In this document: in pieces, positions 1-7,726 of the stretch
Numbering within the stretch: the first letter of the stretch is position 1
How the letters are laid out: every line of letters starts with the position of its first letter
Assembly: GCF_000720455.1 (NCBI RefSeq)
Contig: NZ_JOAK01000045.1
Coordinates: forward strand, 1-46,313
Length of the DNA stretch: 46,313 nt
DNA from: Streptomyces virginiae
GTDB taxonomy: Bacteria; Actinomycetota; Actinomycetes; Streptomycetales; Streptomycetaceae
Direction of reading: 5' to 3'
Position numbers and translations under genes: made by a program
The notes under the pieces: generated by a model
What the model saw: only the letters and a program-made list of their open reading frames with translations
Database searches by the model: none
What the model was told of the DNA's origin: nothing

Positions 1-89
1 CCCCCGGACCCCGCCCCCGCTCCGCCCCGCGAGCAGGTAGCGTTGCCGGACGGTTCCGTACGGTCGGGCGAGTCGGAGAAGGAGTCCCG

Positions 90-1364
90 GTGACGCAGAG
101 CGGACAAGGGGGCGCGCCGCAACCTGGTGCCCCGTGGGATCCGGACCCGGCGTCCGGGTATCCGGCGTACCCGGAGCAGCCGGAGCAGCCGCAGCAGCCG
201 CAGCAGCCGCACCCCGGGGCCGCCTACGGCTACCCGCAGGCCTACCCCGCACCGCAGTCCGAGCCCGGGCACGTGGTCGGCCCCGGCTACGAGGGCCCCG
301 GCGCACCGCACGGCTACGGCTATCCGCCGCTGCCCGAGGCCGTCACCCAGTACATCCCGCCCGTCCCGGCGACCCCCGACCACGCCGAGGCCGCGACGCA
401 GTTCATCGCACCCGTCCCGGCGACTCCCGGGCACGACGAGGCCGCGACCCAGTACATACCGCCCGTACCGCCCGTACCGGCCGACCACGGCGAAGCCGCG
501 ACGCAGTACATCCCGCCGGTCCCGGCAGGCCCGGCAGCCCCCGCCGCCTCCGCCGTCGAGGGCTTCGACGGCCTCTTCCGGGGAGACGACTCCGCCGGTC
601 ACACCCAGCACCTGCCGCCCGTGCAGGAGCCCGTCCTGCGCGGCCGGCCGCCGCAGCGGCCCCAGCAACCGCAACCACACCCGCACCAGCAGCAGCAGTA
701 CGCCCCGCCCCCGCCCCCACCGGCGGAGCCGACCCGCAAGGTCTCGCCCGCGATCATCGGCGCCGTCGTCATCGGCCTCGCCGTCATCGGCCTCGGCGTC
801 GGATCGCTGCTCGGCGACGGCAAGCCCCAGAACAACGACCCCGGCGCCGTCCCCGCCGCGCCGACCGCGAGCGGCGGATCCGCCGCGCCCGCCGGTGAGG
901 CCCCGGTCGACCCGGCCCGCCCGCAGGCGGTCCAGCTGGACAAGCTCCTCGCGGACAGCAACGACAGCCGCGCCTCGGTGATCAAGGCCGTGGAGGACAT
1001 CAAGGGCTGTTCCAACCTCGACCAGGCGTCCTCGGACCTGCGCGACGCGGCCCGTCAGCGCGAGGAACTGATCACCCGCCTGCAGGAGTTGAAGGTCGAC
1101 AAGCTCCCCGACCACGCCAGGCTGTCCGCCACCCTGACCAAGGCCTGGCAGGCCTCGGCGGACGCCGACAACAGCTACGCCGCCTGGGCGGACGACGTCG
1201 ACGACGACAAGTGCAAGGACGGCAAGGCCAAGGCCACCAAGAACGCCTCCGACGGCAACAAGTCGAGCGGCGAGGCGACCAAGGCCAAGGAGTCGGCCGC
1301 GACCATGTGGAACACGATCGCGGCCAAGTACGGACTCACCAAGCGCGACAAGTCCCAGCTCTGA
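90..1364 (+). CDS. Proline/glutamine-rich single-pass membrane protein with extracytoplasmic helical domain
   Basis: Hypothetical protein of 424 aa; GTG start preceded by GAGAAGGAG. Residues 1-215 are a low-complexity cytoplasmic arm rich in Pro, Gln, Tyr and Ala. It contains four imperfect repeats of about 18 residues around the core ATQYIPPVP. One transmembrane helix follows (about 219-241, IIGAVVIGLAVIGLGVG). The C-terminal domain from about 280 is predicted outside, mostly helical and charged, with only two cysteines (about 307 and 375) that could form a disulfide. The layout, a disordered arm then a helix then a small external domain, is common in Streptomyces envelope proteins. No enzymatic motif is visible. 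The role is unknown; a wall-associated or sensory function is a guess. Confidence 0.85.
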   Translation: MTQSGQGGAPQPGAPWDPDPASGYPAYPEQPEQPQQPQQPHPGAAYGYPQAYPAPQSEPGHVVGPGYEGPGAPHGYGYPPLPEAVTQYIPPVPATPDHAEAATQFIAPVPATPGHDEAATQYIPPVPPVPADHGEAATQYIPPVPAGPAAPAASAVEGFDGLFRGDDSAGHTQHLPPVQEPVLRGRPPQRPQQPQPHPHQQQQYAPPPPPPAEPTRKVSPAIIGAVVIGLAVIGLGVGSLLGDGKPQNNDPGAVPAAPTASGGSAAPAGEAPVDPARPQAVQLDKLLADSNDSRASVIKAVEDIKGCSNLDQASSDLRDAARQREELITRLQELKVDKLPDHARLSATLTKAWQASADADNSYAAWADDVDDDKCKDGKAKATKNASDGNKSSGEATKAKESAATMWNTIAAKYGLTKRDKSQL

Positions 1365-1376
1365 CCTCCGGCCCCG

Positions 1377-2672
1377 TCAGGCCGTGCGCGGGGCCTGTAC
1401 CAGCGTCGGCGTCATGTCCAGGGGCTGCTCACCCGGCTGCGCCACGAGCCGCCCGGACTGGACGATCTGGAAGGTGACCTGGCCGTTGACGATGCGGGGG
1501 AAGCCGGCGACGGCCCGCATGTCCTGGTAGCGCCAGCTCAGGTCCGGGGTGAGGCCGCCGGTCTTCACGGGCTGGGACTCGTTCAGCGACCGCTTGATCT
1601 TGCGGGCGTCGATGCTCTCGCCCTTGTCGAAGCGCTTCACGATCTCGCCGAGCACCGTGTACGCGATCCAGGTGGTCTGGGCCCCGCTGTCGTCGGGGTC
1701 GACGGTGTCGTCGCCGAAGGCGAAGTCGGTGACGACCTTGCGCATCGGCTCCCAGAGGGGATCGGACGCCACCGGGTACCAGCTCGTGAGGTACGCGCCC
1801 TCGAAGGGGCTCTCCCGGCCGCCCGTGCGGTCCACCAGGGACTGGCTGACACTGCCCAGCACGGAGGAGATCTGCGGCTTCTTGCGCTGCGGCTCGGTGC
1901 GGCGGAAGGCGTCGAAGAACGTCTCGGTGCGCTCGCCGAGGACCGCGGTGACGCAGCCCTTCTCCTTTTCCTTCTCCTTGCCGGAGCCGGTGGTGTGCGC
2001 GATCGCCTCGCCGGCCTGCGGCTTGAAGTCGGCGGAGTCCTCGGCGGCCCGGATGTCGGAGGCGTCGGCCATCTTGTTGGCGCGCAGTCCCGCGTTGAGC
2101 AGGACCGGCAGGGTGTCGCCCGCGAGGGTGTCGGGGCGGACCAGGGCCACCTGGTTGCAGGCACGGCTCAGCTGGTGGCCGGCGCCGGCGATCAGGACGG
2201 GCTGGCCGCCGTTGACGGGGTAGGAGAGCGGGGACTGGAACTCCTCGGAGGAGACTCCGTAGCCGCCGATGAACGGGATGCCCTCCGCCTCCAGCGGGGC
2301 CATGAAGGCGCGTCCGTGCTGGCTGTAGGAGCCGACGACGGCGACGGCCTTCTCGGCGACGGCCTTGCGGGCGCAGTCGGCGGCGCCGCTGGGCGTGTTC
2401 TTCTCGTTGCAGGTCAGTACCCGGAGCCTGTGACCGTTGATGCCGCCCTTGGCGTTCACCCAGCGCTCGTAGGCCTTGGCCATGCCGGTCATGCCGGGCA
2501 TGTTCGTGGCCTTGGTCGCCTCCGGCGCGAAGGTCATGACGGTGATCGTTTCCCCGGAGCCCCCCGAGCCCCCGGGTAGCGTCCCGCACCCGGCCACGAG
2601 GCAGGCCCCCATCGCCGTGGCCACGAAGGTGCGCGAGAGGGATGCTGCACGTCGCGAGATGGTCATGTCCAT
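1377..2672 (-). CDS. ABC-type branched-chain amino-acid/amide substrate-binding lipoprotein
   Basis: A 431-aa extracytoplasmic solute-binding protein of the Leu/Ile/Val-binding (Peripla_BP_6) type. The chosen start MDMTISRR gives a signal peptide ending in the lipobox LVAGC, with lipidated Cys29. A further upstream in-frame ATG would add 16 residues ahead of the signal peptide and is unlikely. The mature part shows family features: ITVMTFAP, KGGINGHRLRVLTCNEKN, AVVGSYSQHGRAF and an inter-domain region near GGYGVSSEEF. No permease or ATPase genes lie beside it, so it is an orphan receptor or serves a transporter elsewhere. It is divergent from the next gene with a 133-bp shared promoter region. 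The ligand cannot be predicted. Confidence 0.88.
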   Translation of the reverse strand: MDMTISRRAASLSRTFVATAMGACLVAGCGTLPGGSGGSGETITVMTFAPEATKATNMPGMTGMAKAYERWVNAKGGINGHRLRVLTCNEKNTPSGAADCARKAVAEKAVAVVGSYSQHGRAFMAPLEAEGIPFIGGYGVSSEEFQSPLSYPVNGGQPVLIAGAGHQLSRACNQVALVRPDTLAGDTLPVLLNAGLRANKMADASDIRAAEDSADFKPQAGEAIAHTTGSGKEKEKEKGCVTAVLGERTETFFDAFRRTEPQRKKPQISSVLGSVSQSLVDRTGGRESPFEGAYLTSWYPVASDPLWEPMRKVVTDFAFGDDTVDPDDSGAQTTWIAYTVLGEIVKRFDKGESIDARKIKRSLNESQPVKTGGLTPDLSWRYQDMRAVAGFPRIVNGQVTFQIVQSGRLVAQPGEQPLDMTPTLVQAPRTA

Positions 2673-2805
2673 GCACCATTCCGCCCCACAGGTAACTGTC
2701 GAGTGAGATGGACACAACATCGGGTGACGTCGCGGTGAATTACGGGGGTGCTGTCACTTGCAGGCGCTTCAAGATCGCACTGAACAGGAACGTACGATCG
2801 AAAGC

Positions 2806-3309
2806 GTGACATTCGCCCAAGGTTCGAAGAACTCTTCCAAACGCGGCGGCCGCTCCTCCACCATGGGCGGCATGCCCCTGAACGACATGCCGTGGTGGCG
2901 CTGGCGCAGCAACGTGCGCTCGGCGCTGCACATGCTTTCCGACCCGGCCTTCCACGAGGACACCTGGCTGGCCGGCGACGAAGGGTACGGCGACGTCACC
3001 GACGCCGTGTACCGGCTCGTCGAGGACACGTGGCTCGACAGCTGGTCGGCGGAGAAGTACGTCGGCACGATCTTCCGCGACTCGCAGGAGGCGGCCCTCG
3101 TCGACCTCGCCGTGCTGCGCGTGCTCCGGATCCTCCACCAGGTCGGCCCCGACGCCCCCGTCTCCGTCTACCTGGAGCACCACGCGTGGCCCGAGGCGGT
3201 CCGTGCCGCGCGCGAGGCGCACGTACGGCTCGCGCAGGCCGACGGGGACGACCCGGACGTACGCCCCACCTCGCTGGAAGTATTGAAGATCCTCACCCGC
3301 GCGGTGTGA
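2806..3309 (+). CDS. Conserved Streptomyces hypothetical protein next to purU (SCO4402-like)
   Basis: About 167 aa if GTG at 2806 is used. An ATG at 2863 (MGGMPLNDMPWWRWR) begins the part that looks most conserved, and an ATG at 2758 is a third option; none has a strong ribosome-binding site. The protein is acidic and soluble with aromatic patches (PWWRWR, EDTWLDSWSAEKY) and no known catalytic motif or membrane segment. It ends 14 bp before purU in the same direction, so the two are probably co-transcribed. From memory this is the uncharacterised family called SCO4402 in Streptomyces annotation; that name is recalled, not computed. Confidence 0.8.
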   Translation: MTFAQGSKNSSKRGGRSSTMGGMPLNDMPWWRWRSNVRSALHMLSDPAFHEDTWLAGDEGYGDVTDAVYRLVEDTWLDSWSAEKYVGTIFRDSQEAALVDLAVLRVLRILHQVGPDAPVSVYLEHHAWPEAVRAAREAHVRLAQADGDDPDVRPTSLEVLKILTRAV

Positions 3310-3323
3310 AAGGCTGTGCGGTC

Positions 3324-4208
3324 ATGAGCGACCCGCACAACGAGGCCCAGGCCCAGCAGCAGCCCCAGTACGTCCTGACCGTGTCCTGCCCCGACAAGCA
3401 GGGCATCGTGCACGCCGTGTCGAGCTACTTGTTCATGACCGGCTGCAACATCGTGGACAGCCAGCAGTTCGGAGACCGGGAGACCGGGCTCTTCTTCATG
3501 CGGGTGCACTTCGAGGCCGAGCCTGCGGTGACGGTGGAGAAGCTGCGGGCGAGCTTCGCCGCCATCGGCGAGTCCTTCAAGATGGACTGGGAGATCCACC
3601 GCTCCGAGGAGCGCATGCGGATCATCCTGATGGTGTCCAAGTTCGGGCACTGCCTCAACGACCTGCTGTTCCGCTCGCGGATCGGGGCCCTGCCGGTCGA
3701 GATCGCGGCCGTGGTCTCCAACCACACCGACTTCGCCGAGCTGGTCGCCTCGTACGACGTGCCGTTCGTGCACATCCCGGTCACGAAGGACACGAAGGCC
3801 CAGGCCGAGGCGCAGCTGCTGGAACTCGTACGCGCCGAGAACGTCGAGCTGGTGGTACTGGCGCGGTACATGCAGGTGCTGTCCGACACCCTCTGCAAGG
3901 AGCTGAGCGGGCGGATCATCAACATCCACCACTCGTTCCTGCCGAGCTTCAAGGGCGCGAAGCCGTACCACCAGGCGCACGCGCGCGGTGTGAAGCTGAT
4001 CGGCGCCACCGCGCACTACGTGACGGCGGACCTCGACGAGGGGCCGATCATCGAGCAGGAGGTCGAGCGGGTGGGCCACGAGGTCACCCCGGACCAGCTG
4101 GTGGCGGTCGGCCGCGACGTCGAGTGCCAGGCGCTCGCGCGCGCGGTGAAGTGGCACAGCGAGCACCGCGTCCTGCTGAACGGCTCCCGCACGGTGGTCT
4201 TCGCCTGA
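3324..4208 (+). CDS. purU: Formyltetrahydrofolate deformylase PurU
   Basis: 294 aa, normal family length. It hydrolyses 10-formyl-tetrahydrofolate to formate and tetrahydrofolate, balancing one-carbon pools and supplying formate for purine synthesis. The N-terminal ACT domain (about 13-90) starts YVLTVSCPDKQGIVHAVS. The C-terminal formyltransferase-like domain carries MVSKFGHCLNDLL, the catalytic INIHHSFLPSFKG motif with its Asn and His, and GATAHYVTADLDEGPIIEQ with the catalytic Asp. All expected active-site residues are present. The ATG at 3324 directly precedes the ACT domain after a Gln-rich tail of about 12 residues. A housekeeping cytosolic enzyme, co-directional with the preceding hypothetical gene. 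Confidence 0.97.
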   Translation: MSDPHNEAQAQQQPQYVLTVSCPDKQGIVHAVSSYLFMTGCNIVDSQQFGDRETGLFFMRVHFEAEPAVTVEKLRASFAAIGESFKMDWEIHRSEERMRIILMVSKFGHCLNDLLFRSRIGALPVEIAAVVSNHTDFAELVASYDVPFVHIPVTKDTKAQAEAQLLELVRAENVELVVLARYMQVLSDTLCKELSGRIINIHHSFLPSFKGAKPYHQAHARGVKLIGATAHYVTADLDEGPIIEQEVERVGHEVTPDQLVAVGRDVECQALARAVKWHSEHRVLLNGSRTVVFA

Positions 4209-4578
4209 CGGGCGCCTCACGTCGAACGGGCCGCGCCCCGGCCCGGCCCGGCCCGGCCGTGACCGGCTCGCGGTTCGGGGCCTGCGGCTCGCGGCGCGTT
4301 CGGCCGGTGACCGACGGCCCGTGACCCACGGCCGGTGACCGGTCTGCGCCCGGCCCGCGGTTCGCCGGGGCCGGGGCCGTGGCCGGGGCCGTGGTGTGCC
4401 GGGGCGCGGGACGGCGGGACCCGCCCCGGTCCTGGTCCTGGTCCTGGTGCCGGTCTTGGTCCCGCTCCTCGTCCTCGGCCGGTCGCACGGCAGCACCAGG
4501 TCGGGCCGCCTGTCCTTCACCGCTGTGCGGGCGGCGTGGCTTCGGGCGGTCCACCCGGTTCGTGCGAGCTCGCCGTAG
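4209..4578. other. Gene-free, repeat-rich stretch between purU and the EF-hand gene
   Basis: About 370 bp with no convincing gene. It holds short direct repeats: a run of CCCGG pentamers near 4238-4257, GGCCGGTGACC-like repeats near 4300-4345, and C/T-rich CCTGGT hexamers near 4431-4480. Open frames through it consist of Arg/Pro/Gly low complexity and are not believable. It separates two convergent genes, so it probably contains transcription termination, but no single clean hairpin stands out. Confidence 0.6.
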
Positions 4579-4581
4579 GCG

Positions 4582-5100
4582 TTACGCGTCCGGGGCCTCC
4601 ACCCCGCAGTACCCGGCGAAGGCCGCCAGGATCTCGTCCTCAGAGATGCGGCCGTCGCCGTCGGTGTCGAGGCCCAGCGCCACCTGCTCGGCCAGCTCGG
4701 GCGCCGTGCCGAGGACGCGCAGCACCCGGGCCGCGGCCGGCGGCGTCGCGCCGAGGCCGTCCTCGTCCGCCACCGCGATCACGGCCCGCAGGAACGGCCG
4801 CGCGATCTCCGCGAACCGCTGCGGGTTGTCGCGCAGCCGCTTGGCCGCCCCGGTGATGAACTCCTCGCGGGACACCCGCTGGTCCCCGTCGACGTCCGCG
4901 ATCCCGGCCATTCCCTGCCAGAACGCCTCGGCGCCGCCGAAGACGGCCTGGCCCTTCTCCGACCGTGCGGCGGTACCGAATTCGGCCAGGACGGCCTTCG
5001 CGGCCGCGCTGAAGTCCTCCCGGTCGATGAAGCCGGACCCGTCCTGGTCGAAGGTGGCGAATCGGGCGGCGATCTTGCGCTCGTATTCTGCGCTGTCCAT
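4582..5100 (-). CDS. EF-hand calcium-binding protein (calerythrin-like)
   Basis: 172-aa soluble acidic protein with four EF-hand positions. Loops 1 (Asp18-Glu29, DQDGSGFIDRED), 2 (Asp69-Glu80, DVDGDQRVSREE) and 4 (Asp145-Glu156, DTDGDGRISEDE) have complete calcium ligands. Loop 3 (about 112-123, DEDGLGATPP) is degenerate, with Leu at a ligand position and no closing Glu. Three functional sites plus one degenerate one is close to the calerythrin and sarcoplasmic calcium-binding protein arrangement, although in calerythrin it is usually another loop that is lost. It probably buffers or senses cytosolic calcium. Monocistronic, convergent with purU. Confidence 0.93.
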   Translation of the reverse strand: MDSAEYERKIAARFATFDQDGSGFIDREDFSAAAKAVLAEFGTAARSEKGQAVFGGAEAFWQGMAGIADVDGDQRVSREEFITGAAKRLRDNPQRFAEIARPFLRAVIAVADEDGLGATPPAAARVLRVLGTAPELAEQVALGLDTDGDGRISEDEILAAFAGYCGVEAPDA

Positions 5101-5400
5101 ATGCGGCGTTCCACCTTCACGTTGCGTGGGGTTCAGATCAAGACAAGGCAGGAGCGTAAGGCCTAGTTGGCCTGCACGTTAAGCGAAGCGGTCAAGCAGG
5201 CGGCCGCATCGAACCCGCGCACGGGGAGCGCGGCGGGGCGCGTACGCGTGTACCCATGTGCCCTCGGCCGCACCACCGTTCACGCCCTGCAACGCCCCTA
5301 TCACGCAGGGCCCACTTCCGAGGGGAGCTTCGTCCAAAACAGGCGCGATCCGCCATGTGCCCACTACATTCGATGCGTCGACACACGGCTGGGGGCACTT
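5101..5400. other. Divergent intergenic region upstream of the EF-hand and sigma-factor genes
   Basis: 300 bp between two divergent genes. An open frame runs through it into the sigma-factor gene, but its translation (MACTLSEAVKQ...) has no family resemblance. The methionine at 5401 has a GGGGGC ribosome-binding site, so the upstream part is best read as promoter and leader. No recognisable operator or riboswitch was found. Confidence 0.5.
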
Positions 5401-5979
5401 ATGCCGAAGGACGTACCACCGCGCTGGGACCGCCGCATGCAGCAGCGCCTGGCCCGCGGCGAGGCCGCCGCGCTCGGTGAGCTCTACGACCGCTTCGCCT
5501 CGCTCGTGCACAGCCTGGCGCACCGGGTGCTGGGCGACGAGAAGGCGGCGGACCGGATCACCCGCGAGGTCTTCGGCTACATCTGGGAGAATCCGGACGC
5601 CTACGACCCCAAGCAGGGCTCCATGCGCTCCTGGGTGGCCCGCATCACCCAGGGCCAGGCGGTGGCCCGGCTGCGCCAGGCCGAACTGGGCCGGGGCTCC
5701 CGCGAGGAGCTGGAGCAGAAGGTGCGCAGCGCCAACGCCGCCGCCCGCGCGGACTACATCGTGACCTCCATGCCCGCGCCGCTGCGCGCCGCGCTGGAAC
5801 TCGCGTACTTCAAGCGCCGCGACTACCGCCAGGCCGCCGCCGACCTCCAGATCAGCGAGGACGAGGCGCGCCGCAGGCTGCGGCTCGGGCTCCAGCTGCT
5901 GTCGACCGCCAACGCCCTCCCGCAGGAGGACGCCGCCCAGCCCGGTTACGGCCCGCGCGAATACGGAACACCCCGATGA
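5401..5979 (+). CDS. ECF-type sigma-70 family RNA polymerase sigma factor
   Basis: 192 aa. Region 2 covers about residues 20-95 (ALGELYDRFASLVHSLAHRVLG, then FGYIWENPDAYDPKQGSMRSW, the region 2.3/2.4 promoter-melting part). Region 4 covers about 120-165 (MPAPLRAALELAYFKRRDYRQ and the helix-turn-helix AADLQISEDEARRRLRLGL). A short Gly/Tyr/Pro tail follows. The start at 5401 has GGGGGC seven bases upstream. Its stop overlaps the next gene by 4 bp (ATGA); that gene has an anti-sigma zinc-binding motif, which strongly suggests a sigma/anti-sigma pair. I did not find a convincing autoregulatory promoter. Confidence 0.9.
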   Translation: MPKDVPPRWDRRMQQRLARGEAAALGELYDRFASLVHSLAHRVLGDEKAADRITREVFGYIWENPDAYDPKQGSMRSWVARITQGQAVARLRQAELGRGSREELEQKVRSANAAARADYIVTSMPAPLRAALELAYFKRRDYRQAAADLQISEDEARRRLRLGLQLLSTANALPQEDAAQPGYGPREYGTPR

Positions 5980-7229
5980 ACGGCCCCGCCCAGTCGCCCG
6001 ACGACGGATACGAGCGTCCCGGCGGCCAGGCCCGGATACCGGGCCCGCGCGGGGCCGCCGACGACCTCGACCCGGGACACGCGCCGCGGCCGCTGCCGTT
6101 GTCGCTGCCGCAGGCGCCGCCGTCACCGCCGCCCTCGCACGCCGTGCTGAAGTCCCTGCTCGGCGCGTGGGCGCTGGCCGCCTGCTCGGCCGAGGAGACC
6201 CGGGCGGTGGAGGACCACCTCACCGAGTGCGCTCCCTGCGCGGAGGAGGCGCTGCGGCTGCGCGACGCGGTCGGGCTGCTGCACCCGGAGGAGACCCTCG
6301 ACCTCAAACCGCTGCTGCGCTCGCGCGTGCTGGAGGACTGCCTCGGCAAGCGGCCGGCCCGCATTCCGGTGCCGGCGTGGGCGAGCCCGTACGACACCGA
6401 GACCGCGCGGCTCGACGCGCTGCTGCAGGACTTCGGCGACTCCGAGTGGCACACCCCGGTACGCCTGAAGTGGTTCGAGGAGGAACGGCGCCGGTCGCAG
6501 CGGACCACGGTGGCCGGCGTGATCGGCCACCTCCTGACGGTCGACGGGCTGATCGCCACCGCGCTCGGGCTGGACGATCCGCTGGGATCGGAGGCGCCGC
6601 CGGGCGGCCCGACCGTACGGACGGAGTACTTCTGGGGCGCGTCGTCGTATCCGACGACGCGCCAGGTGCGCGAGCCGTGGCGGGAACAGGGGCACACGCT
6701 GGTCCGTACGGTGTCCTTCGCGGGGCGCGGTGTCGCCGAACTCGCCGTGGACTACGGCGGCTTCGCACTGCCGCTCGGGGACGCCTTCCTGGAGCGGGCC
6801 TTCGAGCGCTGGGTGCACGCGTGGGACATCGCGGACGCGGTGGACTACCCGTACGAGCCGCCGTCCGGGCCGCACCTGCACCGGATGATCGACCTGGCGG
6901 CGCGGATGCTGCCGGGCGCACTCGCGCAGCGGCGACGCGCGGGCCTGGCGGCCCCGGCGCGCGGCCTGGTCGCGGCGGGAGCGCCCGGGCGGACCCTGCA
7001 CCTGGAGATCGAGGGCGCGGGTGGTGGCGGCTGGGACATCGCGCTGGACTCGCCGGGGGCGAAGCCGTCGGTGGAACGCACGGTGGCGGAGATCGCCCTG
7101 GACGGCATCGAGTTCTGCCAGCTGGCGGCCGGCCACATCTCGCCGGAGGACGCGGCGGTCGGCCAGCACGGCGACCGCGAGGCGATCCGCGACGTCCTGT
7201 TCGCGGCGGCCTCCCTGAGCCGCTTGTAG
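5976..7229 (+). CDS. Zinc-binding anti-sigma-type protein fused to a mycothiol-dependent maleylpyruvate-isomerase-like domain
   Basis: 417 aa, translationally coupled to the preceding sigma factor (ATGA overlap). The N-terminal 50 residues are Pro-rich and disordered. Residues about 56-100 form a zf-HC2/ZAS-type anti-sigma domain with the ligand pattern H81-x3-C85-x2-C88 in the helix EDHLTECAPC. From about 135 a DinB/maleylpyruvate-isomerase N-terminal domain follows (ARLDALLQDFGDSEWHTPVR, then VAGVIGHLLTVDGL with a candidate metal His, and RWVHAWDIADAV). An MDMPI C-terminal-like domain ends the protein. Isomerases of this fold use mycothiol. The fusion therefore joins a redox-labile zinc switch to a likely mycothiol-binding module. 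It has no transmembrane segment and should be cytosolic. Confidence 0.88.
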   Translation: MNGPAQSPDDGYERPGGQARIPGPRGAADDLDPGHAPRPLPLSLPQAPPSPPPSHAVLKSLLGAWALAACSAEETRAVEDHLTECAPCAEEALRLRDAVGLLHPEETLDLKPLLRSRVLEDCLGKRPARIPVPAWASPYDTETARLDALLQDFGDSEWHTPVRLKWFEEERRRSQRTTVAGVIGHLLTVDGLIATALGLDDPLGSEAPPGGPTVRTEYFWGASSYPTTRQVREPWREQGHTLVRTVSFAGRGVAELAVDYGGFALPLGDAFLERAFERWVHAWDIADAVDYPYEPPSGPHLHRMIDLAARMLPGALAQRRRAGLAAPARGLVAAGAPGRTLHLEIEGAGGGGWDIALDSPGAKPSVERTVAEIALDGIEFCQLAAGHISPEDAAVGQHGDREAIRDVLFAAASLSRL

Positions 7230-7254
7230 GGGGTACGGGGCGGGGCGCGGGGGC

Positions 7255-7275
7255 GGGGGCGGGGGCCCCGCCCCC
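7255..7275. terminator. GC-rich palindromic terminator after the anti-sigma gene
   Basis: GGGGGCGGGG is followed by its reverse complement CCCCGCCCCC after one base, 25 bp downstream of the stop codon. No T-run follows, as is usual for Streptomyces terminators. Confidence 0.55.
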
Positions 7276-7312
7276 GGCGGCGGTGGAGCGGAAGCCGGTG
7301 GCCGGCTGGGCG

Positions 7313-7520
7313 GGGTTTCGGTGAGGCCGATCCACTCGGGCGGGATCAGGGATGGTTTGGGGGTTTCCCGTCAGTCCCATCGTCTCTCCGGGCCGTGCCG
7401 GCCCCTCAAGGGCGCTCCCTGCGGTCGCGTCGCTTCGCGATGGCCTTCGGCCACCCTTGACCGCCCGTCCCGCCCCGGACATACGAGGACAGCCGGGAAG
7501 CCCCCGAAGGAACGGGCCGG
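7313..7520 (+). repeat. Composite non-coding repeat, module A (copy 1)
   Basis: This block is found again at 30692-30814 (same direction, internally deleted) and 31724-31929 (inverted). Shared words include GGTTTGGGGGTTTCCCGTCA, GTCCCATCGTCTCTCCG, GGGAAGCCCCC and GGAACGGGCCGG. It has no coding frame conserved between copies. It contains the three-way-junction segment at 7406-7460 and is followed, through a conserved linker, by the 64-bp array. Confidence 0.88.
7406..7460 (+). repeat. Three-way-junction inverted-repeat segment inside module A (copy 1)
   Basis: An outer stem TCAAGGG (7406-7412) pairs with CCCTTGA (7454-7460). Inside it are two adjacent perfect hairpins, TCGCG/CGCGA (7425-7429 with 7436-7440) and TGGCC/GGCCA (7441-7445 with 7449-7453). 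All three stems are identical in the inverted copy at 31780-31832, while the unpaired stretch between them differs. The whole segment is missing from the copy at 30.7 kb. Confidence 0.75.
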
Positions 7521-7577
7521 GCATCGATCATGAGACGGGGCGTCGCAGATGCCCGGGCGGAGCCCGGGGCGCCCCAA

Positions 7578-7705
7578 ATCGCCACGCGCTCCTGCACGAG
7601 GGCGTCCGCGAACCCCTGTGGCTGGGCATAAGCCGCCATCGATCGCTACGCGCTCCTGCACCACGCGTCTGCGGTCCGTCTGAGGCCGGTCATAGGCCGC
7701 ACAGG
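7578..7705 (+). repeat. 64-bp tandem array, two units (copy 1)
   Basis: Units start at 7578 (ATCGCCACGC) and 7642 (ATCGCTACGC), exactly 64 bp apart. The second unit is of a different subtype (CCACGCGTCTGCGGTCCGTC) from the first. The array ends 21 bp before the stop codon of the acyl-CoA ligase gene. Because 64 is not a multiple of three, the array cannot encode a repeated peptide. Confidence 0.85.
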
Positions 7706-7726
7706 TCGCCCAGTGGCCCCGCCCCC

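Noticed and set aside
2892..3323. N-terminal extension of PurU by 144 residues
   Set aside because: The upstream frame is Arg/Ala-rich shadow sequence of the SCO4402-like gene; PurU begins at 3324 directly before the ACT domain.
7313..7705. Insertion-sequence remnant with transposase
   Set aside because: No transposase-like protein or DDE motif is seen in any frame of the repeat modules, and there are no clear terminal inverted repeats with target duplication.
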